In this document: piece after piece, positions 12,301 to 24,300 of the stretch
How the letters are laid out: the number at the start of each line of letters is the position of its first letter
Position numbering within the stretch: the first letter of the stretch is position 1
NCBI GenBank assembly: GCA_963931925.1
Contig: OZ007569.1
Span: forward strand, 50,278,101 to 50,342,100
Length of the DNA stretch: 64,000 nucleotides
Origin: Onchidella celtica
Taxonomy: Eukaryota > Mollusca > Gastropoda > Systellommatophora > Onchidiidae
Reading direction: 5' to 3'
Notes under the pieces: model-generated
Databases searched by the model: none
Told to the model about the DNA's origin: nothing
The model's input: only the letters and a program-made list of their open reading frames with translations
Translations under genes and position numbers: made by a program

Positions 12301-15300
12301 ACTGTAGAGGGTTTTGTTGGTGGGGTAGCCACGACAGTGTGCCAAAAAAAAAAGGGGGGAGGAGAGGGAGGGATGGCCATGGCGGTGTGCTGATGGCGCT
12401 GGAAATATATTTATTAATTTACTGGTTTTGGGATGCCATGGCGGGGTGCCGGTGGCGCTGGTTAAAAGTTGGGGCAGAGTGGTCGGCTGATGGCTCTAGA
12501 TGGGGGTGTGGGTAAGGGATGGATAAAAGTAGGTTAGGGAAGAAAGAGATGTGGGGGTATGGAAATTCTTCTGGTACTGGGGAGGGGAGGTCCTATTCCA
12601 TAATGGGAAGCTGTTTACTGTAAATTTGCTGCAATAAATAGCTGAGTTACTATCTTTTTGTCTCCATGAGCACTCATGCACAATCTATTAAATATACCCA
12701 GGCAAATATACAACATTAAGCAAACACAAAACTTGAGTTATTTAACTGGGTGTGGCCTTCGAGAGATGTGAACATTAATATGGTATTTTGCCAGGGGATA
12801 TTGAAATAAAGTGGAGCAAATGGGTGTTTGAAAATTTGACCCAGTCTGTAATAAAAGTAGACTCAATGGTAATGGAAAGATGGCATAGGCCATAGCGTTG
12901 ATAAATCTGTACATTAAGTTTACTAGGCCACATAAGTCTTGCAGCAAACTTTTAAATGGCTGTAACTTTTGAACCACCGGAGATAATTGAATGAAATGAA
13001 AAGCCTTGTCATCTTTTATTCAAGTTATATTGATCCCATAAATGAACTAGATCCAAATGAGCATTTCAGGCAAGCCAGAAACAGTCAGAACACTTGACCT
13101 GACAGGCTGAAACCTCGTATTGCATTTTACAGTTTTGAGGTTCAAGCTCTGAACCCTGTTGTTTAGTTGTCCAAGACTGGACATTAAGTCATTTGAGAAA
13201 TGAAAGATTTTTATTTCACATGAACAATCTTTGTTTATTTCATTAAGAAAAATTTTTGAAATAACCTAATTTGTTCAAAAGTTGCAGCCATTTAAAAGTT
13301 TGTTGAAAGACTTATGCAGCAGTGTAGCATGTAATTATTAGTTAAGTTTCTGATACTGTTGTCTGTGGTTTCACAGGGTTCAGAACTGAGCTTTTACCTG
13401 CATAACCTGCTGGCCACCTGGAAAGATTGGCTCAACCCCGCCCAGCGAGAAAATGGATTTGAACTGATGAGGATACTGAGGGGATCAGGTGTCAATGTCA
13501 TCTCACCTGATCAGATTCTTAACCAGGCTCAAGTCAATACAATGACAGAGGTAAAAATCAAAAGCTTTACTATTTGACAACTAGCGTGTCTTGGTTTGTC
13601 CATGAGCTAACAGATCAATTGAGAAAAAAAACATATACATGAAAGCCTTTGTACATGCATTGACCAGAAGAAAATCAAAAAGATGAGTCAAATGACTGGA
13701 AAATAAGAACATGATTTATTTATACAGAGAGGAAATATGAAATGTGAGAGTGAGAGGTAAAGAAAGTGAATTATGTTAATCTCAGGTATCAGACTGTGTA
13801 TTATTGATGACAGTGTCTTTGTCTTTGGACTTTTTGTATTTTGTTTTTTGCTTGACCAAGGCAAATTTCTCATCTGAGATAAATAAAGATTTTGTTCACC
13901 TTTCACCTAGGCATTGTCCATCCACTGCAGAATGTAGCCCTGCAACAATGACTTCCCTTTCTGTCTGATGTCTTCCTTATCCATGTTGTTCCCCCTCTCT
14001 TTTTAATATCATCCTGCCATCTTCTTCCTGGTCGTCTTTGTGTTCTTTTTCATGTCGATGGTTGCCATTCAGTGCAGTATTTTGTCCATCTATTGTCATT
14101 CATCCTTCCCACATGTCTGGCCCAATTCCACTTCTGTTGTAGCACGAATTTTACTATGTCCGCTAGCTTTCTTTGTGTGCATATTTCGGTCTTGTAGTTT
14201 GATGTCAAGCATTTTCTTTCCATTGCCCTCTGGGTACTTCGTAATTTGTTTGAAAGTTGTTTTGTTACTGACCATTTTTGGCAACCTTAGGTAATCGTTG
14301 GAATAATGCACTGGTTGAATACTTGTCTCTTAAGGGACATTGGCAGTTCGTGGTCTAGGAATATATCTCTGTTTTTTTCCAAAGCAGCTCCATGCTGCTC
14401 TTATTCTAGAGTCTGTTTCAGTTTTTATGTTGTATTCCATATGTATTGTCTATCCTAGGTATTTATATTCTGACTTTTTCAATAGGCAATGGCTTTGTTT
14501 TCAATTATTACCTTTTCATTTGTCTTGTAGTTCGTCATGTATTTTGTTTTGTCTTTGTGGATTTTCAGGCCAACCATTTTGCTTTGTTAATGATACCTAA
14601 ATCGTTTCCTTTATCTCACTGGATTTCTCTCTGTTGTCAATTAGGAAAAGAAGCAGATAGATGCAAGGTACAGAAAGGAGCTTACCATTTGGCTGCAAAG
14701 GAGAGAAGCTGGCACATCCAGGTATAAGGAAGAAAATGAAGATTGCTCTTAAAGATATTATCAGAAATAATTAAGTATGATCTTTTGAATGCCCTAGAAT
14801 TGTGAAGAACTGGACAGAAATTACTGTCATTGCATATGTCACCCATGGGTGTATGATTTATGTTTCTGACTTGAAATGTGGTTAGCTGTACTGTGTTACT
14901 TTCTTCTTTTTGTTTTCTTTTTTTTTTTGCTTCTATGAATGGACCAATGCTGACATGCTTTGAAAGACTTGGGTTAATTTTTAAGTCCATTTCTTTGGAC
15001 AGCATTATTATGTCACCCGTAGATATATATATTATGTTTTTTCTTAGTATATATGCTCAGCTATACTTCTTTTTTTATTGGTAATGTACCAAATGTTGAT
15101 ATTTCTTTATTTTTAGGTGTGGGGTTTGACAAGACCACTTCTTTGGACAGATTTTGTTGTTTTTTTTAGTTTGCTTTCATTTCTGGCTGTTTTTCTTTCT
15201 TTCTTTCTTTTTCTTTTTTATCTAACTGCAACAAAGGTTTTTTACTCAGTGCTATGACCCATTGCTCACATTTTTTGCACAATTATTCCTTGCACAGAAT

Positions 15301-18300
15301 CATACAGAAATTTGAGCCAGTCCGCCTTAGAGTCACAGAGCAAGCTATGAAGGTAACACAGGATGTGACTCGCTTGCAGATAGAAGAACGTAAGAAATTG
15401 GTGGCACACATCAAGCATGCCATGACCACACAAATACAACTGAAGAAACAGTGGCAAGAACTGGTGCAGACTTTGAGTCATGAAAGGTGAGCAGAGTTGA
15501 GCCACAGTACAGTTTTCTTCATCTCTACAATAAAAAACACTGACCCAATTTTTGTCAAGACTTACTGCTGCTCAATCGGCTCAGATTGGCATGAAATTTT
15601 AGAGATGCCATCCTTTTAGCCTGCAGGCGGTTCTTTTTTTAGATTTAGAGACTTGAAAAGGTAGGGAAGTATTTTCTTGACTTTGCTTCGTGTCTCTGAT
15701 TTCGTCTCCGCTTTTCCTTTTCACAAGTGCATGAGCCTATGATATCGTCACTTTTTGCAAAGTGTTCACTATTGAATAAATGGCTAGACATGCAGATTAT
15801 TGCCATTTCATGTCAATCTTTGTCTCAAAAGCTGACGGGATTTGTAGAGCATTAATGTGCGAAGGGGATGCAGTGAGACATTTAAAAGCAAACAAAGAAC
15901 ATCAACAAAATAAACCTAAAGAAATGGGCAGTGTGAAACAAATCCATTCTAGTCACCCAGAACTGAAATTAATGAACAGATTTATCCTGGGCAATGCTGG
16001 GTACCTCAGCTAGTAATGAAAAAAAAAATATCAATAGCTAAGCGCTCATCTCAGCGTTTATTTACATCCGATACCTATTTGTTCTTGTCCGTCTGTATGT
16101 TTGTTTGTTACCCATACAGGGCCAATCCACTGGCCTGAAACAACCGAAACATAGCCTGCGAGGGTAATTTGATGCAAGAATAGTCATAAAAAAGTTTATC
16201 AGCGTCTGTTCGTCCTTATGTTTGTTTCTTTGTCTTTTCACAGGTTCTTTCTCTGATTTTTGATGCAGAAATAGAACTGTTCAGGATTTTCCTCTTCTGT
16301 CACTTTTAATGCAAGATTTATAACTTATCCAATGTCTTTTTTGAAGTCAAAAACAATTCAGTAAATGTACTTTAACAAAAAGTATTTCCTATAACTTGCT
16401 CACGTTAGCTGTGTAAATAAGTCATACCTCAGTGCGTATGTGAGTGGATCTGGCAAAATTGGGCTCAAAATGAAATTTTATACTTCTTTAAAAAATTAAA
16501 AATAAAATATTTCTAAGAGGATTTCAAGCAAAATATTTTAACAGAGTGCAGAAAAATGGCTAATCTTTCATTTTATCAGCAAATCTCAATTTCCAAAGAA
16601 AATTGTCCCCCTGTGGAGGGGTTTTCTCATGAATTTAGTCTTTCATTTTATACCTGATTGCACCAGCTACACTTACAGATGTGTGGACATTTGTGTTTTT
16701 TTTTAATCAGAATTTGTCATGTGTATATAATTATGTACATGGTGTTGTGTTTTATGGCTATGGGGTAGTCAGATTTAAAAACATGCACATAAAGACATCT
16801 CTGTTGTAATTTATTAAATCAGAACATGTCATTCATACATCTGTATTTATGGTGCTATGTAACAGGGGTGTGTGGCATCAGAAAGCCTCGTATCCCCAGT
16901 CATGGCAGCTGGACCCTACAGAAGGACCAGGCAGAGTGCGTAAAAGACTTCAGAGATGTCACTTGGGCATAGACAAAAAGTTCTTGTTACCTGAGCATCA
17001 ACAAAAACTTGGTGAGTAGAAAGTCAGAGCCAATGTGATGATTGTGCTGGTTGCAGCAACTCTTTGAAACAATGTATCGAGTCTTTAGCATTTCTAACGA
17101 CATGATCCTTTGTTTCCATTCCTTTCTTGGGACAAAATAGGACCTATTCTAGACCCTCCATCAAAGTTTACAATTCCATGGACGGTTAAGTCACAATAAA
17201 GTCATGGTAAACTGTTGCAACTTGACGTTTTTCTAGAATTGAGACATTTAGCATACTTGTAGCCTTTGACAGTAGGCAGGTTGTGTTATAAGTTGGGTGT
17301 TAAATTCTGAAAAATATGGGTTAAGTAATATTTTAAAAAATATTTAACTAACGGGCTCCCAGGACTGATAAAGAAAGTCATTTTTTTTTTTTTTGCTTCT
17401 CCTGAAAAACTTGTAAAAACCAAAATATAATTGTTTACCAAGCAAGCCTCAGTAAGAACTCAAAAAAAAAATCTTTTGTCTTTGGACCATACTGTTTGTC
17501 AAAAGGTTTTCAGTTTCAGCTCACATTGGACTTAACATGACAGTGAACTTTACCAAAGTGAAGTTTTTTTTTTATTTTTTAACATTTTACATTTTTTGAA
17601 GTCTTGATTTTTGTTTTTTTTTGTTTGTTTTTTTGTCATTTTGAATGTAGACATCATAGGATACTGCACTTAGTGTGGAAAAGATACTGTTTCTGTTATG
17701 GTGTTTGTGGTTGGGAGGGGTCATTTTTAGGGGAAGACGTTTAAGCCTCCCTTCTAAAGTTTAATTGTGTTAGATCTTGGAGGAGAGAGAGAGCAAGAAT
17801 AATTTGAAATAGGTTTTGTCACATTCATTTCATGCCGTTTCTTATTGCCACTTAATTGTATCCTTATCCTGTTTTATTTCTTCATGACAGAGGCAGAAAA
17901 GGTGGACCCACCCCTGATCTTTCTCTTTGAAGATGACCATCAAATGTCTGACTCTGCAGCTTTGATCTACAAACTTTACACCAATGAGAAAATACAGTAT
18001 GTGACCCATTTAGTACCAGTAATCATTCATTTGTGCAGGGATGGGAATTCTTCTGAAATTTCCTGATTTCCACATCTTTTAAATTTGATTTCTTTTCTTA
18101 GTAAACACATTTTTGTGTATGGTCAAATATATCAACACTGCTTTACCTTAATGGCATACATTATGCCCAAAGGCAACTGACAGTTCATTGCATTCTTGAG
18201 CATGACAGCTATCAGATCATATAACACAAAAAGAAATGCATCAACAGGAAAATGTAATAATCCAATCGAATCATATGGCATAAGTCACCAAATGACAGGA

Positions 18301-21300
18301 GAAGAAACAGTTTTTGCTTAATATCCCAAAAGCATAAAGAAAGACTTATGTCCTCTTGCTCTTTTCCTTTTCTACGCCTCCACTCAGTATAACATTTTGT
18401 CCATCTGTTGTCTTACATTCTTGCAAATAGGGCCAGCCCATTGCCATTTTTTTTGCAGTATAAATTTCACAATGTCTAACCTAGGTCTGTCTCCAAATAT
18501 CAGTGTGAGGGATTTTATCATTGAGCTTTATTTTGACAATCTTTCTTTCCATTCCTCTTTGCATGGTTCTGAATTTTTTAACCTGCTGCTTTTGTTTAAG
18601 AGCAGGTTTCGTAGCCATTATTAATGATAACGGACAAAAATCACAACAGGTTTGACTGTATATGGGGGCACCATACAGCAAATCATTGAGATGGAGAATC
18701 CCTTTACTTTCAGGCATACCTGCAAATGTACAGTAGTGTCTCCAGCTAGCGAGAGCAAAGGGGAACTGCTCATTGGTAGGTATGAGAAACTATGATGTCA
18801 GACCAATAATGCAGCCATTCGCTGCTGGACATTTCGTGGTCATTAGTTTAGATGATTTTTTAATGACATTAAAGGTAATCATATAACGGTTTCAGGCCTA
18901 CTGCGTGTCAGTGAATGTGACACACTGTATTGGCATGATTAAGTCATTTTGTGAAAGTTTAAACAATTTGCAGTTTATGCTTTTTTTTTTAACCAGTTAC
19001 TTGTGTTGATCTCAATACCACGTGTGGCAGACTCTGGTTAGAGTGGCAAATCATTGTTTTCTTATGTACTGATCAAGTGTTTTCTTTGTAAGCTAAGTGT
19101 ACAAAGGAACTCAGTGTATTGGGCAATTTATTGATAAGGGTTCTTTTCCTCTGAAGATCTCTTGTTGTATAGCTCTTTTGGGAGTTTCAATCCCCCCTTA
19201 TTGGAAAGCATGGTTTATGAATAAATTTCTATTGAACATTATCTCTGAAATATTTCTGGACAATCCATCTTTTCAGGGGAAGTATACATTTACTTTGTGG
19301 CTGATGAAGCCATAACCGTGGCCAACTACACCCAGATGTTGCTAGGTAACCTTGACCAACTGTCCATTACCTGGCCACACACAGACATCCGAGAGTTGCA
19401 TAAGAGATGGTATCAGCTACAAGATGTGGGCCTGGAAATATTCCTCATCAGCGGCCGCACCTGTTTGCTGGCTTTTCAGTCCACACAAGTAAGGTTTAAA
19501 TTTGTGTAAATAAAAAATTGCTTTTATAAATTCTATGCAGTTCATGTAATTTGTTTCAGGCTGTCTTGATAGAGAATAATTTATTGTATTTCACTCTGTA
19601 TATTATAAGTCTTGAGTTTCGTTGTTGTCTGATAAGCTCTCAATCATTTCAGAGTTGGTCACCCTGTTTCCTTATCAAGCCATGTTCTTCAAGTTGCAAA
19701 GACGTGTTTACCAGGTGTCTGTAGAATAATGTTTGTACATTTCAGGATCGTGATGAGCTGTACAGTACACTGCGCCTGTCATTAGAGTTGCCAAATGTGA
19801 TCGCCGGAGAGACTCTGCAAGCCGTCCAGCATGCCTGGCTGGAAGGGGAGGTCACCAACTATGAGTACCTCATGCATCTCAACAAACTTGCTGGTCGCAG
19901 TTACACAGATCTCATGCAGTACCCAGTCTTCCCTTTCATCCTTAGAGATTATCAGAGTGATGTGCTGGACCTGACTAACAAAGCATCATACAGGTAATCT
20001 GTTATAAAAGACAAAAATAGTTATACCATCTTAATTGTGTTTGGTTCTTCTTCTTGTATAAATTAACAAATTAGGGAACTGTTATGAGGTTCTTGTGACG
20101 TCACTGAGATTCACGTAATGTGCCTAGAATTCAGTTTCATCACATTCAGTATAACTGATTTTTGCAGCCCCTAAATTATTTGTTTGTTCTATAATAACAG
20201 ACACTTTATTGAATGGTTCCTTCTTTACATTTTCCTTTTCTTTTTCATTCTTAATTCTTTTGCGATTTATTGTAACATTTCTTTATTGTTTGTTTCTAAG
20301 GGGTGAAACAGACAAAGGTTGGTGTAAGCGCCAGACCAGTGGTTCGCTGACCATAAATTTTGCTTTCCACTAGCACAACAGGCACTGACTGCTGCATCCC
20401 TCTGGGTCACGGTGTGGGCAGTGCCTATTGTGTTAGTGTGAAGCAAAATTTAAGGGCGGTGAGCCACTGGTCTGGCGCCTACACCAACCTTTATCTGTTT
20501 CACCCCTAATGCAGGGCTTTGGAACATACAACCATTTCTCTTTTTTTACCACAGTGTAACTTTGTTCCAAACCCTGGTGCAACCATACAGATTGTAGGTA
20601 TATTTAAAAAAATGTTTTTGTTAATTCCCTTCTTCCTAGGCAGTACCCATGGAGTTTTTCAACTGGTAACATAATTATGTTCAAAACTGGGCGCTTGCGG
20701 TAGAGAATTTTGGCATGCACAGATTTCATGTTTACCAAAATCACTTGCATTTCTTACTTGTAGCATTCCACTGGATCTGGATGATATCTTTTCTTATTTT
20801 CTGTTTAGGAAACTGATGAAGCCAATAGCAGTTCAGGACAAGTCAAGGGAAAAACGATACAAGGACAATTATGAGGTAAATTTGACTCCCCCCCAAAAAA
20901 CAGTATGTTGTTCTTGAACATTATTATGCTACCATGGTAAAATCAGGATTCCTGGAAATAAGAGAAAAGCCCTGGAATTTAAATTTTTGGGAAAGGCCTG
21001 GGAATAGCCCTGAGACTTTCCTGGGGTTTAATAAAAATAAAACTTTGGTAAATTTCTAAAAAAAAACAAATAAATAAAAAAATTAATTTTCTCTCATTTT
21101 GACATCCTGGAATTTAGCATTTGTGCTCACCAAAAATCCCAGAAAAACTTTCTCAAATACAGACATGCAGGAATTCTGTAGAGTTTTTACTTGTATGAAG
21201 ACAAGAAAAGCTGTTCTGTTCTTAACCCTAGTCCTGCGGGAGGCCACTAGATTGGCCTCCCCGCGCAACACGGGAGGCCATTATTTTGTCCGACACGCTT

Positions 21301-24300
21301 AACCGCGGGTCCTGCGGGAGGCCACATTTTTGTATAACAACGGTGCGCCTCGCGCTTTGGTTATTCGGTTGCCAAGGCTGTCGTTGTTGTTGTTTTTTCA
21401 CGTTTTTTTTCCACACTATTTTCGCGTGTTTATCTATCCTGTCACCCCTACTATATCTAACAAATGGTATCGTCCGATTACGTTTATTACGAGGCAACTA
21501 TTCGCAACTATTCGTCATACTCGTGTAATAGTCCTGACGGTCTGAAGTTTGAACTGGGGAAAATCTTGGGAAACTTTTACTTTGATGCTGGTTGACGTCT
21601 ACATGTGAAATGAGAAGAAAGGCGCCATGTGTGTATTTGAGACGCCGTTCTACGTCTGTAATTATGAATTCCGATGTAATGTTAGGGCATGCTGCATAAA
21701 GGCGTTTGTCAGTAGGTTTTTCATCAGGGAAAACTGGGAGAAAATGACCGACTTTGTTGTTGGTCGTTGTCTTTATTTGATGTGGTAATTAGAGAGATAT
21801 TGTGTTGCTTTGATTAAACCGCTTTTCAGTACATGTATGTGCTCTACGACCTGGAACTGGAAATCAAATCTCTCGCTAAAACTAACATTATAGTAAGTGA
21901 ACGCTTTACATAGTAGAGGAGGGAGAAGGCAATGTCACGATACATGTGGTTAGTAAATTAAGCGAATGGCTTAAAAAATAATTTGTTCACCTGTTCAGGC
22001 CATGACATAGGGACAGAAAAAGCGCAGAGGTCTTGGGAACATGATAAAACATGTGCTAAACGGCATGTAAATGCAGAACATTCTTGATTTGGGGCCTTCC
22101 ATTGCACAATAAAACCTACTGCATATCATCACAAGTACTTTATCCAAATATCATAGGGATCACTTACGATTTATCCACCACTATAATTGTTGTTATTGCG
22201 TCCTGGAGTATACACGATACACGTGTTCACGAGGACCCGATTGACCCGACCGCCGAGGTTATCGGCAACACGCGAACGATCAGCTGACCGGCCGCTGGCT
22301 ATCCCCGCACGGGGCGTTACGTGGACGAGTTCACTCAATGCAGGACGAGGGTTAAGGTAATTCAGAAATGTTTGCATTTTGGACCTAAATGTTTTTAAAG
22401 TTTGGAGACAAAGAACAGCATTCTCAGGCAGTTGAAAACAGTGAAATGTCTGCACAGCAATTCTGAAAATTTCAATTATGAAATTATTTATATTTCTTCA
22501 GTTTCTGTGCCAAGAAGCAAATCGTCCTCATGCAGAGGATGAGATGGTCAGAAGTGCACCATTTCATTATGGTAGTCATTACTCCAACAGTGGCACTGTC
22601 CTGTACTACATGGTGCGTCTCCCACCTTTCACTAAAATGTTTGTTTCTTACCAAGGTGAGTACAAAGAACCAGGAATCAGTTGAGTTGTAAGAATTATGT
22701 GACAGAGCATACTGCTATGGTCAGATGGAAAAGTTATAATGTATTGAAAACCTAAGTTTATGTATTCAAAAGCATGGATCTGAAAAGATAAACCATATCT
22801 GTATATTGGATGTACCTAAATGAGATTGGTGGTCTGTTTTGTTGAGGGGTTGTTTTTTTTTCCCTCATAATTAATGTTTTAATTGAGATACTGACACTTG
22901 TGTGCTTGTTGTTATTGTTGTTTTCAATCTGCTTGAACTATTGAGGGCATCGCAGGAAGAAAGAGCTTTCAGTCTGCAGCCAGCTGGGGGGCCTGTCTTG
23001 GTTGATGTAATGCCATGGGGCATCAGTGCTTTTTTGGCACCACTGATCCAGGTCTTTCTTGGTCTGATTCTGGCCTTTTATCCAGAGAACCACATGTTGT
23101 ATGCACATTGGGCTGGCTGGGAGATTGGCATTTGCAAAAGGTGTCCAACCCATTTTATCCTCTGCTGCTGAATGTGCAGTGGGACTGATGTTATTGACAC
23201 CATTTGTCCAATCTTTGTGGTTCTGATCATGTCGCATCTGGTCTTGTTAACGGCTCTTCGTAAGCAGCGCATCGTGCAGGTTGTGAATTTGCTCCCGAGA
23301 TCTTTGGTCAGGGTCCAGATTTAGCATTGGTAAGTGAGTGTGGGAATGAAAATTACCTGTATGGTAATGTTAATGAGATTGGTCGTTTGGTGTCTTTTCT
23401 TTTCTGTTTGGTTTTTTTCTTCTAAATAATGTTTTCTTTCCATTTCAGATTCCAATTTTGACATCCCAGACCGCACTTTCCACAGCATGGGCACATCCTG
23501 GAGATTGTCAAGTTTTGAATCAAGTACAGATGTGAAGGAGCTCATACCAGAGTTTTTTTTCTTGCCTGAATTTCTGATGAACAATGAAGGTTAGTCTAAC
23601 AGTAATTGTTCAAAGTCAGGGAATCAGTAGCTTGTAGTGGAAGTCTGTTGTCTGGATTATTGTCGGTAAATCTATGGTTTAGGGGAACTTTTGATTCATT
23701 GTTGTTTAGTCATGGATTTTCTCTGAGTTGTTGTGTAGGCTGTATTAGTACAGAGATTGGTACTTTGTGCATCTTAAGAGGAGATATGTGGAGTGAGACA
23801 GTGCCCTCACAACAGTCACTCCAAGGCTCTGGCTTATAGGTTAGTAAATCTAAAATCAGTGCTGTGCTCATCAAGGAACTTCAAGTTAATAGTCATCTGT
23901 AAAATTTATGGTTATTCACAAATCATTATGTAAATATTTTTGTGGTACTGACACTCTCCAAGGTTAATTTCCTCATTTTGTGACTAACTATGTGAGTGGA
24001 TCTGACAAAATCAGGATTGAGGTGAAAGACTAATTCCTGAGAAAACCCCTCCAATGGAGAAAAAATTTTCTTCGGAAATTGAGATTTGCCTATAATGTGA
24101 ATGATAGCTATTTTTCTGTAGTCAGTCAAAGTATTTTCCTTTTTTGAAAGAGGTATAAAATTTCACCTTTAGCCTGGTTTTGTCAGACCCACCCACATAT
24201 AACTACTAATATAAAGTTTAACTCTTTCCATACTGCAATTCGGCCCTGATCTAGACCACAATTCCAAGGAAATTGATTTTTCATAGGAAGGGTAACCTAT

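Noticed and set aside
15780..16013. 77-codon ORF
   Set aside because: Falls within the Helitron-like element and has no recognised domain.
18001..18066. LYST exon extending to 18000 or beyond with donor GTGACC
   Set aside because: That phase (0) cannot join the 62-nt exon or the exon at 19277; donor GTATGT after 17996 fits.
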